Origin: Arenibacter sp. F20364
GTDB taxonomy: Bacteria > Bacteroidota > Bacteroidia > Flavobacteriales > Flavobacteriaceae
DNA length: 64,000 bases
Assembly: GCF_023015905.1 (NCBI RefSeq)
Contig: NZ_JALKBD010000019.1
Location: 42,342 to 106,341 of the forward strand
Reading direction: 5' to 3'
Position numbers and translations under genes: made by a program. The number at the start of each line of letters is the position of its first letter. Positions within the stretch are counted from its first letter, which is position 1. A model generated the notes under the pieces. The model saw only the letters and a list, made by a program, of their open reading frames with translations, was not told the DNA's origin and made no database searches. Below, piece by piece: positions 34,227 to 44,007 of this stretch.

Positions 34227-35330
34227 ATGACAACAAATCTAAAATACTGTTTTAAGTGCTTTTTATTTTTTTGGTCGATGGGACTAATTTCCTGTGGCTC
34301 AACTACTACAAAAACCGTTGAAATTAGGGGTGTTTATGGAAATCCTAAACCTCTATGGGACAAAGGGTATAAACTCAACGACCTTGGAGTAAATGCCATA
34401 TTTGTTCACAGTGGATCCATTAATGCGGATATGATCATTCGTGCAAGGGCCGAAGGAGCCCGGGTTTATGCCGAATTCGCCACTTTGAACGGAAAAGGTT
34501 ATGTGGATACCCATCCAGAAGCCTGGGCCATAAATGAAAAAGGAGAAAGAGTTGAGGCCGCCACTTGGTTTATGGGGGTTTGCCCTACCGAACCCGGTTT
34601 TAGAAAATATCGTTTTGACCAGCTGCGCGACTTACTTCTGGAATATAATCTAGATGGGGTCTGGATGGACTATGTGCACTGGCACGCCCAATTTGAGGAT
34701 CCAGAGCCTATTTTGCCAGAAACTTGCTTTTGCAGGCATTGTCTAAATAGCTTTTCAAAAGATTGCAACATCCGTTTGCCGGATGCCACCACTCCTGAAA
34801 AGGCAGAATATATCCTTAACAACCACGATTCAGCCTGGCGAAAATGGCGTTGCGGAGTTATTTATGATTGGACTGCCAATATGAAGAGTATTATGGCCGA
34901 AATTAAACCCAATGCTCTACTTGGCCTTTATCATTGTCCGTGGAACGACGAAGAATTTAATGGCGCCAGGGAACGTATACTGGGATTGGATTATGATCTT
35001 TTAAAGAAAACCGTAGATGTATTTTCTCCCATGGTATACCACCAAAGAATGGGAAGAGCCCCCAATTGGGTACGGGAGAACATAGAATGGTTTAGCAAAA
35101 AGATTGGAGCTGAAGAAAATGTCTATCCTAAAATATGGCCCATCGTTCAGGCGTATAATGAGCCGGGTATTGTTACCAAGGAAGCATTTGAAAATGTATT
35201 GCGTGGAGGACTAGCCGGGAAATCTACCGGAGTAATGATGTTTACCACCAATGCCATAGCAGAGGATGAAGATAAAACAGAGGTGATGAAAAAGGTGTAT
35301 AATGAAGTCCAGGGAAAAACTCCTGAATAA
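34227..35330 (+). CDS. Glycoside-hydrolase-like TIM-barrel lipoprotein
   Basis: A 367-residue lipoprotein: the lipobox LISCGS gives the acylated Cys near residue 21. The fold resembles GHL10/DUF187-type barrels. LNDLGVNAIFVHSGSI gives the first strand, YNLDGVWMDYVHWHA the strand with the conserved Asp, and VFSPMVYHQRMG a later strand. ETCFCRHC holds three cysteines of a possible metal site, as in other members. No catalytic mechanism is established for this group. ATG 34227 is preferred over a TTG at 34197. It may belong with the Ldh-family and methyltransferase genes in a carbohydrate-linked set. Confidence 0.7.
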   Translation: MTTNLKYCFKCFLFFWSMGLISCGSTTTKTVEIRGVYGNPKPLWDKGYKLNDLGVNAIFVHSGSINADMIIRARAEGARVYAEFATLNGKGYVDTHPEAWAINEKGERVEAATWFMGVCPTEPGFRKYRFDQLRDLLLEYNLDGVWMDYVHWHAQFEDPEPILPETCFCRHCLNSFSKDCNIRLPDATTPEKAEYILNNHDSAWRKWRCGVIYDWTANMKSIMAEIKPNALLGLYHCPWNDEEFNGARERILGLDYDLLKKTVDVFSPMVYHQRMGRAPNWVRENIEWFSKKIGAEENVYPKIWPIVQAYNEPGIVTKEAFENVLRGGLAGKSTGVMMFTTNAIAEDEDKTEVMKKVYNEVQGKTPE

Positions 35331-35857
35331 ACAATGCATTAGGCAAACACTGCCCCTTTACTGGCACGAGTAAGATGCCCGTCTGCCGATAGGCAGGTTC
35401 AATCTCTGGTTATGACTTTAAACATTGGAAACCTTGAACCCAATCCGCCCACTGCAAACTGCCACTACCAACTCAATAAAAACCTTGAACTTTTAATTAC
35501 CAATCACGTGTTGTCTTCTCGAGAAAAGTCGAGAGGTATAGGACAATAATAACTTCTATTTTGGTCTCGACTGCTCGACCGGACAACCTTATTCAGTCAA
35601 GGTCAAATTGTCTATGCCTGAATTTAGAACCTCTAACTTTCACCCCTTGTGTACCATAATAGGCCAACGAGAGCAAGATGACTGTGTACCGAATAAATTA
35701 TGCATTAAGGTCTGAGCAATTGATTTATTTATTAACTTAATGCTCAATATGGGGCAGGACTATTCTTAATCAAAAATTTAGTACAACACAAAAGCCTTAT
35801 TAGGCCTATCCAATTACATGTCGCCATATGGTTATTAATCAAATAATGATATTGCCC
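35331..35857. other. Intergenic region rich in dispersed repeats
   Basis: No gene is visible. It contains CTGCCGATAGGCAGG (35383-35397), two AACCTTGAAC words (35430-35439 and 35481-35490) and a REP-like double hairpin (35511-35590), each with relatives elsewhere in the window. The last 200 bases should include the promoter of the molybdenum hydroxylase genes. Confidence 0.6.
35511..35590. repeat. REP-like double-hairpin element, copy 1
   Basis: An 80-bp element starting TTGTC and ending GACAACC, with two hairpins built on CTCGA/TCGAG and GGTC/GACC. Its last 28 bases (35563-35590) are the exact reverse complement of 53093-53120, and the other hairpin matches too, while the central 25 bases differ. 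The pattern is that of a mobile or amplified palindromic intergenic repeat. Confidence 0.75.
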
Positions 35858-36319
35858 ATGGAAAAATTCACCTTAAACATCAATGACCAGAAGCTCTCTA
35901 TTGAATGCGCTCCCGACACTCCTTTGTTATGGGCGCTACGTGATCAATTGGGCCTGACCGGGACCAAATACGGTTGCGGAATAGCCGTATGTGGATCCTG
36001 TACAGTACATCTGGACGGTACGGCTGTGAGGTCCTGCAGCTTGCCAATTTCCGCCATCAACGAAAGAGCTATTACCACTATTGAAGGTGTCGGCAAAGAT
36101 GAACTCCACCCCGTACAAAAAGCGTGGATCGCCGAGAACGTTCCCCAATGTGGTTTTTGCCAAAGTGGGCAAATCATGTCTGCTATAGCTCTATTGGAGC
36201 AAAACCAAAATCCGTCCGACGCGGACATCGACCAAGCCATGTCTGGCAATATTTGCCGCTGTGGCACCTACGTCCGAATTAGAAGTGCTATTAAGAATGC
36301 TGCTAAAAACAACGTGTAA
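35858..36319 (+). CDS. (2Fe-2S)-binding subunit of a molybdenum hydroxylase (IorA type)
   Basis: A 153-residue subunit with two iron-sulfur domains. The plant-type cluster is held by C40, C45, C48 and C60 ([11 protein letters not shown]), and the second cluster by C98, C101, C133 and C135 ([16 protein letters not shown]). It passes electrons from the molybdenum centre to an outside acceptor. ATG 35858 ([10 protein letters not shown]) matches the usual N-terminus; an ATG at 35828 would add ten residues. It ends two bases before the large subunit gene, forming a two-gene operon. Confidence 0.93.
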   Translation: MEKFTLNINDQKLSIECAPDTPLLWALRDQLGLTGTKYGCGIAVCGSCTVHLDGTAVRSCSLPISAINERAITTIEGVGKDELHPVQKAWIAENVPQCGFCQSGQIMSAIALLEQNQNPSDADIDQAMSGNICRCGTYVRIRSAIKNAAKNNV

Positions 36320-36320
36320 T

Positions 36321-38582
36321 ATGAAACCGAACACTTCCAATAATAAACTGTTTAAAGTAAGTAGAAGAGATTTCGTGAAAATCGGGGCCATGGGTAGCAC
36401 TGGTTTGATCCTTGGCATTCCTTTGGCGTGCAAGCAAAACAAAAATACCTTTTTAACCGGACGGGAAGATGCAGTTTTTGCCCCTAACGTATATATTTCG
36501 ATTTTAGGAACCGGGGAAGTACAACTTATAGCCCACCGCTCGGAAATGGGTACGGGTATTAGAACCAGCCTACCTCTGGTCATGGCTGATGAAATGGAGG
36601 CTGATTGGACCAAAGTGAGCATAATACAAGCCATTGGGGATGCAAAATATGGCGACCAAAATACAGATGGTTCCTATAGCGTTCGAATGTTCTATCATCC
36701 GTTAAGGGTAGCCGGTGCTACGGTAAAATTAATGCTGATGCAAGCAGCGGCCCAAGAATGGCAGGTGGATATTTCAGAATGCAAGGCGTTTAATCATGAA
36801 ATAGTTCATAGTTCAGGTAAGAGTTTTGGCTATGGCTATCTGACCGAAAAAGCAGCAGCCCTGCCCATTCCTGAGGAAAGTGAAGTTACCTTAAAAGACT
36901 CAAAAGATTTTAAATTTATTTCCAAGGAAACGGTCATCTATGACTTGGAGGACATCGTGACCGGGAAAGCCGTCTATGGACTGGATAAGCAGATCCCGGA
37001 TCTCAAGGTAGCCGTCATAAAAAGGAATCCTGAGGCCGGGGCGGGATTAAAATCGTTTAATAGCGATAATGCCACTGAAATTGATGGTGTCTCCAAGGTT
37101 TACAAAATGGAGGCCACTGCCTTTCCAATGGGTTTTAATGCGCCCTTGGGCGGAATTGTAGTGGTTGCCAACAACACATGGACCGCATTAAAGGCAAGGG
37201 ATGCAGTGGAAGTGGTTTGGAAAAAGGGCATCAATGCCGGCTATGACTCCAACGTCTTTATGGAACAGATGCAACGCTCCGTTCAGAAAAAAGGGCATGT
37301 TAAAAGACAAGAGGGTTCGGCAACCAAAGCTTTAAGAGAGGCTGCGAAGGTCATAGAATCGGATTTTATGGTCCCGCATTTGGCGCATTCCCCAATGGAG
37401 ACCCCATGCGCGGTGGCTCGCTACAATGCTGATGGCACTTGCGAAATATGGGCTCCGGTACAATCGCCGCAATGGGTACAACAGGCAGTTGCAGCGGCCT
37501 TGGGCATCGAGGAACCCAAAGTAATCGTAAACGTTACCCTATTGGGCAGCGCCTTTGGCCGTAAATCCAAACCCGATTTTGTTGTGGAAGCAGCCTTGAT
37601 CTCCAAAGAAATTAACGCTCCCATAAAATTGTTATGGACTAGGGAAGATGACATACAGCACGATTTTTTCCATTCCAATTGTGCACAACATATAAAAGTG
37701 GGAATCGACAAAAACAATAAGGTCACTTCCTGGGTACACCGTTCAGCCTTTCCATCCATTTCCGGTACGGCCAGTCCAGATGCTAAAGGACCTTCTTCGG
37801 ACGAGTTGTGCATGGGTGTTTTGGATATGCCTTTCGAAATTGAAAATGTATCCTGCGAAGCCCTGGATGCAAACGCACAGATCAGGATCGGGTGGCTGCG
37901 ATCTGTTCACAATATCAACCATGCCTTTGCCATTGGTTCTATAGTAGACCAAGTGGCCCAGGCCAGACAGATGGACCCCATAGACAATATGCTGGACCTA
38001 TTGGGGAGCGATCGTAAAATAAATTTTGCCGCCCTGGTGGAAGGGTTCAACAACTATAATGTAAAGTTGGAAGACTACCCATGTGACACCCAACGTTTTA
38101 AAAAGGTGGTACAATTGGTAAAAGAAAAATCCGGATGGGGCAAAAGCCTGCCAGAAGGTCAAGGAATGGGTTTTGCTGCACATAGGAGCTTTCTCACCTA
38201 TGTTGCCTGTGTGGTAGAAGTGGAAGTAGATGACAACAATATCAAAATACCCATGGTCCATTATGCGATCGATTGCGGAGTTCCGGTGAATCCAGACAGG
38301 ATCCGGGCCCAATTCGAGGGAGGTGCTGCCTTTGGAGCCAGTTTGGCCTTAAAAAGTGAGATCAATGTTAAAAAAGGGGCCGTTGTAGAAGACAATTTCA
38401 GTAACTATCACGTAGCCCGTATGGCGGACGCGCCGATAAACACAGCAGTACATTTTGTGGAAAATGAAGAAAAACCAACAGGTGTTGGGGAACCCCCGGT
38501 TCCCCCGTTTATCCCGGCCCTTTGCAATGCCATATTTATGGCTACCGGGAAAAGGATTACTAGATTGCCAATAAAGCTTTAG
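36321..38582 (+). CDS. Molybdopterin-binding subunit of aldehyde oxidase/isoquinoline 1-oxidoreductase type (IorB)
   Basis: A 753-residue catalytic subunit of the xanthine dehydrogenase superfamily. It starts with a Tat signal (SRRDFVKIG, residues 14-22), so it is exported folded with its cofactor. Cofactor-binding stretches include LAHRSEMGTGIRTSLPLVMA and LLGSAFGRKSKPDFVVEAAL. The catalytic Glu is in GVGEPPVPP (E724). A second molybdopterin-binding repeat is present, typical for IorB-like proteins that lack a FAD subunit. Substrates of this group are N-heterocycles or aldehydes. No cofactor sulfuration gene is seen nearby. Confidence 0.92.
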   Translation: MKPNTSNNKLFKVSRRDFVKIGAMGSTGLILGIPLACKQNKNTFLTGREDAVFAPNVYISILGTGEVQLIAHRSEMGTGIRTSLPLVMADEMEADWTKVSIIQAIGDAKYGDQNTDGSYSVRMFYHPLRVAGATVKLMLMQAAAQEWQVDISECKAFNHEIVHSSGKSFGYGYLTEKAAALPIPEESEVTLKDSKDFKFISKETVIYDLEDIVTGKAVYGLDKQIPDLKVAVIKRNPEAGAGLKSFNSDNATEIDGVSKVYKMEATAFPMGFNAPLGGIVVVANNTWTALKARDAVEVVWKKGINAGYDSNVFMEQMQRSVQKKGHVKRQEGSATKALREAAKVIESDFMVPHLAHSPMETPCAVARYNADGTCEIWAPVQSPQWVQQAVAAALGIEEPKVIVNVTLLGSAFGRKSKPDFVVEAALISKEINAPIKLLWTREDDIQHDFFHSNCAQHIKVGIDKNNKVTSWVHRSAFPSISGTASPDAKGPSSDELCMGVLDMPFEIENVSCEALDANAQIRIGWLRSVHNINHAFAIGSIVDQVAQARQMDPIDNMLDLLGSDRKINFAALVEGFNNYNVKLEDYPCDTQRFKKVVQLVKEKSGWGKSLPEGQGMGFAAHRSFLTYVACVVEVEVDDNNIKIPMVHYAIDCGVPVNPDRIRAQFEGGAAFGASLALKSEINVKKGAVVEDNFSNYHVARMADAPINTAVHFVENEEKPTGVGEPPVPPFIPALCNAIFMATGKRITRLPIKL

Positions 38583-38888
38583 GTCTGTTGGGCGGTATTC
38601 AGGGTTAGCGAACTACATAAGACCGGCCAGCCAGCTAATGGAATCAAGAACGTTGCGTTGTAAGAGCCATTAAACTTGACTATTTTTTTGGCCACAATCT
38701 CTATACCAATTGCTTTTGGCTATTAGCTCTGGGTACCTTATCTATCATGATTGTCCAGACCCCGGTTTATTAGATAAATTCAGTAAACCTATTGACAAAC
38801 GCCGAATAATAAAAGAATCGAAATTTCAATTTCAATAATTTGAAACGAGGGTCTAAGACTTATAAAAAAACCAAAATCAAATTTTACT
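38583..38888. other. Intergenic spacer, nothing recognised
   Basis: No ORF, strong hairpin or repeat was identified between the molybdenum hydroxylase operon and the acyl-CoA synthetase gene. The final 80 bases are AT-rich and probably carry the promoter of the synthetase gene. Confidence 0.4.
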
Positions 38889-40517
38889 ATGGAAGGTCTA
38901 ATGATGAATTATCCCCTTACAACAAATACCATTCTGGAATATGGCAATAGGGTCTTTCACCATAAAAAAATAATAACTTACCTCCCCGATGGTACAAGGC
39001 ATGAGTATACTTTTGGTGCTATGTACCATCGGTGCAAGAAGTTGGCCAATGCACTGACCAATAAGCTAGATATTAATAAAGGGGATATGGTAGGTACATT
39101 TGCTTGGAACCATGGCCCCCATGTAGAATTGTACTATGGAGTACCTGGTATTGGGGCTATTTGCCACACCATTAACATTCGCCTTTCAAGTCATCAGACA
39201 GAATATATCATTAACCATTCAGAGGACAAAGTTATTTTTGTAGATGCTACATTGGTACCCCTTTTGGAGAAAATTGCCCCATTGCTTGAGACTGTGGAAC
39301 ATTATGTTCTTATTAATTCCCCTGCCAATTTTAAAACCACTTTACCCAATACCCTTAATTATGAAGATTTATTGGCTGAGCAATCTGAAAATTTTGAATG
39401 GCCTTTATTGGATGAAAATGATGCTAGTGGAATGTGCTATACCAGTGGTACCACTGGCCTTCCCAAAGGGGCATTGTACTCCCACAGGGCCACTTATTTA
39501 CATGCGGCCACCATTATTTCCCCAAATGCAGCTAATTTCTGCAGTCAGGATACGGCCTTGTTAATTGTACCCCAATTTCATGTGATGGCTTGGGGATTTC
39601 CATATTTGTGCCTTATGTCAGGAACAAATATGGTAATGCCATCTTCCAATTTGCAACCTGAGGCCCTCATCAAAATCCTCGAAAAAGAAAAAATCAACAA
39701 AGCTAATGGGGTACCTTCTATTTGGATGGGAATCTACCAAGCTATGAAAAAGAACCCGCCCACTGAGAAACTGACCCTTCAAGAATATCTCGTTGGCGGC
39801 TCTGCCCTGCCAGCAAGTCTTATTGAGGCATTTGAAAAAGATTTTGGAATAAAAGGGATCCACGCTTGGGGAATGACGGAGACTTCACCTTTGGGTACAG
39901 CCTGCCGATTGCAATCAAAACATGAGCAATTATCCTATTCCGAAAAACTTAAAATCAGAGCTAAACAGGGCATAAGTTTCCCAGGATTGGAGTTAAGGGT
40001 GATCAAAGAGGATGGCTCTCTGGCTGCACGGGATGGAAAATCTATGGGAGAATTACATATTAAAGGGGCCTGGGTTATAAGCTCTTATTTTAAAACGAAC
40101 AATCAAGAGAATTTTACAGATGATGGTTGGTTTAAAACTGGCGATGTGTGTACCATTGATCAAGATGGCTATATGGAAATTACAGACAGAACCAAAGATC
40201 TCATAAAAAGTGGTGGCGAATGGATATCCAGTGTAGCCTTGGAATCTGCCTTAATGTCCCATCCAAAAATAAGGGAAGCGGCCGTAATTGCGGTACCTAA
40301 CAAAAAATGGGCGGAAAGACCTTTGGCTGCTATTGTTGTGGCGGATAATCAAGATAAACCTTCCGTTGATAATTTGATTGAATTTTTATCGAAAGACTTT
40401 GCCAAATACCAGGTTCCAACGAACTATGTCTTTATTTCCGAAGTGCCAAAAACCAGTGTTGGGAAATTCGACAAAAAAGTGCTTAGAAAACAATTTGCCG
40501 AAGGAAAACTGAAGTAA
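38889..40517 (+). CDS. Long-chain fatty-acid-CoA ligase-like AMP-dependent synthetase
   Basis: A 542-residue adenylate-forming enzyme. The P-loop is YTSGTTGLPKGALYSH (184-199), the acyl-binding region has HAWGMTETSPLGT, the hinge is GWFKTGDVCTIDQDGY with DRTKDLIKSGGEWIS, and the catalytic Lys is in KTSVGKFDKKVLR. This matches medium/long-chain fatty acyl-CoA synthetases of the FadD/alkK type. It activates a carboxylic acid with ATP and CoA in the cytoplasm. It is transcribed alone and may process acids produced by the upstream oxidoreductase, but this link is only positional. Confidence 0.92.
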   Translation: MEGLMMNYPLTTNTILEYGNRVFHHKKIITYLPDGTRHEYTFGAMYHRCKKLANALTNKLDINKGDMVGTFAWNHGPHVELYYGVPGIGAICHTINIRLSSHQTEYIINHSEDKVIFVDATLVPLLEKIAPLLETVEHYVLINSPANFKTTLPNTLNYEDLLAEQSENFEWPLLDENDASGMCYTSGTTGLPKGALYSHRATYLHAATIISPNAANFCSQDTALLIVPQFHVMAWGFPYLCLMSGTNMVMPSSNLQPEALIKILEKEKINKANGVPSIWMGIYQAMKKNPPTEKLTLQEYLVGGSALPASLIEAFEKDFGIKGIHAWGMTETSPLGTACRLQSKHEQLSYSEKLKIRAKQGISFPGLELRVIKEDGSLAARDGKSMGELHIKGAWVISSYFKTNNQENFTDDGWFKTGDVCTIDQDGYMEITDRTKDLIKSGGEWISSVALESALMSHPKIREAAVIAVPNKKWAERPLAAIVVADNQDKPSVDNLIEFLSKDFAKYQVPTNYVFISEVPKTSVGKFDKKVLRKQFAEGKLK

Positions 40518-40766
40518 CATAAATTGGAATCAAAAGAGCTAGTGAGCAAAGTAGCCCAACATGCAGTGCTCCCCAACCTCAAAGTAGTAACATTTATTTT
40601 GGCATTTCTGTCATGTCCGCAAATCATGGTTAGATCTCACAACTTTAAACCTTGAACCAATAGCTGAACATTGTTTCCCACTGCGCCATTAGAAAATATT
40701 CCATAATTATTTTACATAAAGTGTAATAATTCCAATAAACCGCCACTAACATAAATAAAAACCATA

Positions 40767-41258
40767 TTGAGCAGCGATTTTTACAAAACCTCTATTTTAC
40801 CTTTTTCAGGTATAATCATAAAATTATGCCGGGCATATACCAATTCTCAGGAAGATTTTGAAGATTATTACCAAGAAGTATGTTTACAGATATGGAGAAG
40901 TAAAGAAAACTTTCGTAAAGAGTCCGAATGGAGTACCTGGGTTTACAGAGTTTCGCTAAATGTTTGTTTGACGTTACTTAAGAAAAAGAAAAATAATATA
41001 CAGCATTTTGTATCAGATGCCATGCCGGCTGCAGAAACTGAAAATAATTACGCCTTTTCGGATGAGTCGTTAAATCTACTTTATGATGCTATTCGACAAC
41101 TATCCGAAATTGATAGAGCCATTATCATGCTCTACCTGGAAGAAAAACCATATCAGGAAATCGCCGATATACTAGGTACCAACCCAAATAATATTGGTGT
41201 ACGCATAAAAAGAATTAAAACAAGACTAAAAAAAATATTGGATGGAAAAATCTATTGA
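40767..41258 (+). CDS. RNA polymerase sigma-70 factor, ECF-like
   Basis: A 163-residue sigma factor with region 2 (about 10-75; FEDYYQEVCLQIWRSKENFR, STWVYRVSLNVCLTLLKK) and region 4 (about 105-160; SEIDRAIIMLYLEEKPYQEIADILGTNPNNIGVRIKR). The only usable start is TTG 40767, because a stop lies just upstream and the next ATG would remove region 2. The gene overlaps the following membrane-protein gene by 17 bp, the usual place of an anti-sigma factor. Sigma factors of this type serve stress or surface functions in Bacteroidota. Confidence 0.9.
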   Translation: MSSDFYKTSILPFSGIIIKLCRAYTNSQEDFEDYYQEVCLQIWRSKENFRKESEWSTWVYRVSLNVCLTLLKKKKNNIQHFVSDAMPAAETENNYAFSDESLNLLYDAIRQLSEIDRAIIMLYLEEKPYQEIADILGTNPNNIGVRIKRIKTRLKKILDGKIY

Positions 41259-41898
41259 AAATATATGGAAAGAAGGTTTTCTTAAAAGTGATGCATTGGT
41301 AGCTCCTAAAGTTATTAACCTTTACAATCAAAAATCAATTCATATCATTGATAAATTTAAACGAATGTTTAAAATAAACTTGATTGCTCTTGTTGCCTTT
41401 TCGTTTGTCTTTCTAATTGTATCGTATTTTGTTGGAATACCCATAATGGGTGCTATCTTTTTTGTGACACTCATTGTAGTTGTTATTATCAACAGGCGTT
41501 TGCTTAATGATTTGGAAAAAATCGACAAGGGAGTTAGTAGCTATCAATACCTGAAGGCTTTCAATCAATGGATACAAAAGCAAATATCTGTCAATAAGAA
41601 AATTTCAACCTTTTTGTACCCAATTATACTTATGTCGATCATTTTAGGTTTTTGGTATAAGGATGCTGCGGGTATACCTTTAGGGAAAAGGCTTGTGGAT
41701 GAGCTTATAATCAATTTCCCAAATATCTATCTTGTTCAAGGGATACCGTTAATAGCCATTATAATTATCATTTTCACTCTAGGTGTATTGGCATATTTTG
41801 GTGGTAGAATTTACCAATGGGATTTAAACTTGGTATATGGCAGGGTGTTCAGAAAATTGGAGGAACTAATGTCGGAAATGGAAGAATTGAAAAAATAA
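41242..41898 (+). CDS. Membrane protein coupled to the sigma factor gene
   Basis: A 218-residue protein with a cytoplasmic N-terminus of about 40 residues (ENIWKEGFLKSDALVAPKVI) and about four hydrophobic helices (NLIALVAFSFVFLIVSYF, MGAIFFVTLIVVVII, FLYPIILMSIILGFWY, LIAIIIIIFTLGVLAYFG). The C-terminus is a charged helix. It overlaps the sigma gene by 17 bp, so it may hold the sigma factor at the membrane. No zinc anti-sigma (ZAS) motif HxxxCxxC is visible, so the role is inferred from position alone. Confidence 0.75.
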   Translation: MEKSIENIWKEGFLKSDALVAPKVINLYNQKSIHIIDKFKRMFKINLIALVAFSFVFLIVSYFVGIPIMGAIFFVTLIVVVIINRRLLNDLEKIDKGVSSYQYLKAFNQWIQKQISVNKKISTFLYPIILMSIILGFWYKDAAGIPLGKRLVDELIINFPNIYLVQGIPLIAIIIIIFTLGVLAYFGGRIYQWDLNLVYGRVFRKLEELMSEMEELKK

Positions 41899-42007
41899 CA
41901 TTTCTTAATGCCCCTTGTTTAAAAGCTTTTCAAATTTTACCTAAAAAAACAAGTTTACCTGTAATAAATTTTGTTTAGAGCCACTAACCAAGAAAGCATC
42001 AAAAATT

Positions 42008-42460
42008 ATGACACTAAAAAATGCACTTCAGGTATTTGAAAGTTTAGTATCAAAGACGAATAAAAAATCTGAAATTAAGGTTTACCAAGAGTTTATTCAA
42101 ATTATAAATAGTTTGGAGCAAAGAAATTTATCTGCAGCAGAAATTGCCGCTATACAAGCGAAGCTTACTGCCTTTAATTTGGAATCTGATCCTAAGAACA
42201 GAATAAAATTCTTTAAGAAAGCACTTGGACAGTTCAAGAAATACTTAAAGGACTATTTATCATTAACTTCCAAAGGTTACTATAGCAGTTTGGGCATTGG
42301 TTTGGGAATGAATTTAGGAATTCTTTTTGGAATCGTGATATTGTCGGGATTAGAGCGGTCTTTAGGTATTTCGTTGGGAATTTCTTTGGGGATGATATTT
42401 GGCTTAATTATTGGCCAATCCATGGACGCCAAGGCTACAAGGGAGGACAAGGTGTTGTAG
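42008..42460 (+). CDS. Hypothetical protein with glycine-rich hydrophobic hairpin
   Basis: A 150-residue protein. Residues 1-85 are helical and charged (ALQVFESLVSKTNKKSEIKV, AIQAKLTAFNLESDPKNRIK). Residues 95-143 form two hydrophobic helices rich in Gly with a repeated LGI-S/N-LG pattern (SLGIGLGMNLGILFGIVI, LGISLGISLGMIFGLIIG). It lies 110 bp after the sigma factor's membrane partner and may belong to the same regulon. A family is not recognised. Confidence 0.65.
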   Translation: MTLKNALQVFESLVSKTNKKSEIKVYQEFIQIINSLEQRNLSAAEIAAIQAKLTAFNLESDPKNRIKFFKKALGQFKKYLKDYLSLTSKGYYSSLGIGLGMNLGILFGIVILSGLERSLGISLGISLGMIFGLIIGQSMDAKATREDKVL

Positions 42461-42765
42461 CCGAAACAAGCATGTATAGCTGCTACAAAAATTGACCTAT
42501 AAGGGACATCAGTTTGCCTATACTTCCATATTAGAAGATGAAAGTCAATTACCTCAGGGCAGGCCTACCTGCCGGTAGGCAGGCAAGCGTCGGAGAATTT
42601 TAATCTCGTTTATCGAGTAAAATCTAATGACTAAGACAATGTATGCCTGCCCCAGGAAAAACCGGTCCAAGCATTTTTCAAAGGCTCATATAAAATTAAT
42701 TACATAAGGGTTGCGCTTAATTGCAAGGAACTTTGCGCAACTATTGTTCACGGGTTAAATGTATT
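42461..42765. other. Intergenic spacer with palindromic repeat
   Basis: A convergent spacer between the hypothetical gene and the leftward cupin gene. It holds the hairpin at 42563-42580 and the tract TATTAGAAGATGAAAG, similar to words at 45230 and 47810. No ORF. Confidence 0.5.
42563..42583. repeat. Palindromic repeat GCCTACC-TGCC-GGTAGGC
   Basis: A perfect 7-bp stem with a 4-base loop at 42563-42580. It includes CTGCCGGTAGGCAGG (42569-42583), 14 of 15 bases identical with 35383-35397; a looser relative (CTGACGGCGAGGCAGG) lies near 50945-50960. It may act as a terminator between convergent genes, but there is no U-tract. Confidence 0.6.
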
Positions 42766-43143
42766 TTATCCGCCCATTTCAGCCATTTTCATTCCCACAT
42801 GACTAATTACTTCATTGAACTCTTTTGATGGGTTAAAATCGATCATTTTTACATCTTCCTGAACGATCGCAGTATGACCCGATGGCATGTAAAAAACATC
42901 GCCTTTTTCCAATAATTCTTTTTTCCCATCATCGTAGATGACCATCATGGATCCCTCTAGGATATAACCCCAATGAGGACAATGACAGCTATCATTGTTT
43001 AATCCCTGTAAGAGCGGTGTAAAATCTGTGCCTTTTGGCAATTCATTGAAACAAACGGTCATTCCCCCAAAATCGGGCAGGGCCCTCATGGTAGTATCCG
43101 GTGCTTGCATGGTTGTTGGAATACTTTCCTTTCTAATTTTCAT
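42766..43143 (-). CDS. Cupin-domain protein
   Basis: A 125-residue single-domain cupin. Motif 1 is reduced (CHCPHWGYILEGSMMVIYDDG) and motif 2 is GDVFYMPSGHTAIVQED. Metal-binding His residues are partly present (CHCPHWG and the motif 2 His). The small size suggests a binding or sensing function or a minor oxygenase. It is transcribed alone, towards the sigma factor genes, and has its own AT-rich upstream region. Substrate unknown. Confidence 0.82.
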   Translation of the reverse strand: MKIRKESIPTTMQAPDTTMRALPDFGGMTVCFNELPKGTDFTPLLQGLNNDSCHCPHWGYILEGSMMVIYDDGKKELLEKGDVFYMPSGHTAIVQEDVKMIDFNPSKEFNEVISHVGMKMAEMGG

Positions 43144-43454
43144 AATAGTAAATGTTTAGTGTACAGTAAGTTACAAAAAATATATTACGCTGAACAATGA
43201 TCAAAATTATCTTCCACAATCCATTCAAGCGGCCTGCCTAGGCTTTAATCCCTCATATTTATTAACTTAGAGTGCGGTTACATAAACCCATGTATCAGCG
43301 CAGAAAGGGTCTATAACATATGGCCAAGCCCTTGGGTCCAAATGTGGCTGGATCGCACAATTAGTACAGTGTGGATAGAAGTGCTATTGGGTTAAGGATT
43401 TAAAAAAGTAATCACTTACTAAGAAAATGGATAATTGGAACTAAAACTTTTATA
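43144..43454. other. Divergent intergenic spacer, nothing recognised
   Basis: The spacer separates the leftward cupin gene from the rightward DUF2200 gene and should hold both promoters. No ORF, clear palindrome or repeat was seen. Confidence 0.4.
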
Positions 43455-43820
43455 ATGAAAACAACACCAGAACACGATGAGCGGATAGCGAAAATGACCT
43501 TCAGTTCAGTGTACCCGCACTATATCACCAAAGTAGAAAAAAAAGGTAGGACGAAAGACGAATTGCATCAAGTAATAGAATGGCTAACAGGTTTTGATGA
43601 AAAGCAGCTAAAAGTACTTATAGCTGAAAAGGTCACTTTTACCACCTTCTTTGACAAAGCAACATTACATCCCAATGCCCCTCTCATTAAGGGTGTTATC
43701 TGCGGTTATAGGATCGAAGAAATTGAAACCCCCTTAACGCAACAAGTACGCTATTTGGACAAGTTGGTGGATGAATTGGCCAAGGGAAGAAAGATGGAGA
43801 AGATATTACGAACTGTGTAG
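43455..43820 (+). CDS. DUF2200 family protein
   Basis: A 121-residue protein that fits DUF2200 along its full length: [31 protein letters not shown] helix, and [22 protein letters not shown] ending in [10 protein letters not shown]. The family is widespread, cytoplasmic and without known function. It is transcribed alone. Length and start ([10 protein letters not shown]) agree with the family. Confidence 0.92.
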   Translation: MKTTPEHDERIAKMTFSSVYPHYITKVEKKGRTKDELHQVIEWLTGFDEKQLKVLIAEKVTFTTFFDKATLHPNAPLIKGVICGYRIEEIETPLTQQVRYLDKLVDELAKGRKMEKILRTV

Positions 43821-44007
43821 ACAGACTGTACTTTAGGATATTAGCCATAATACAAAGATTCTCTACTTACTGCCTTTTCATTGCTGCTATTTATAGATAG
43901 TGCAAAAAGCCCTGGCCCATAGACCAGACGGAAACGTAGCAGCCGTTTATAGCATAGCCCTTTGTACAGCATACATAAAGAGAATCAGCAAACCCTTAAA
44001 AATTATT

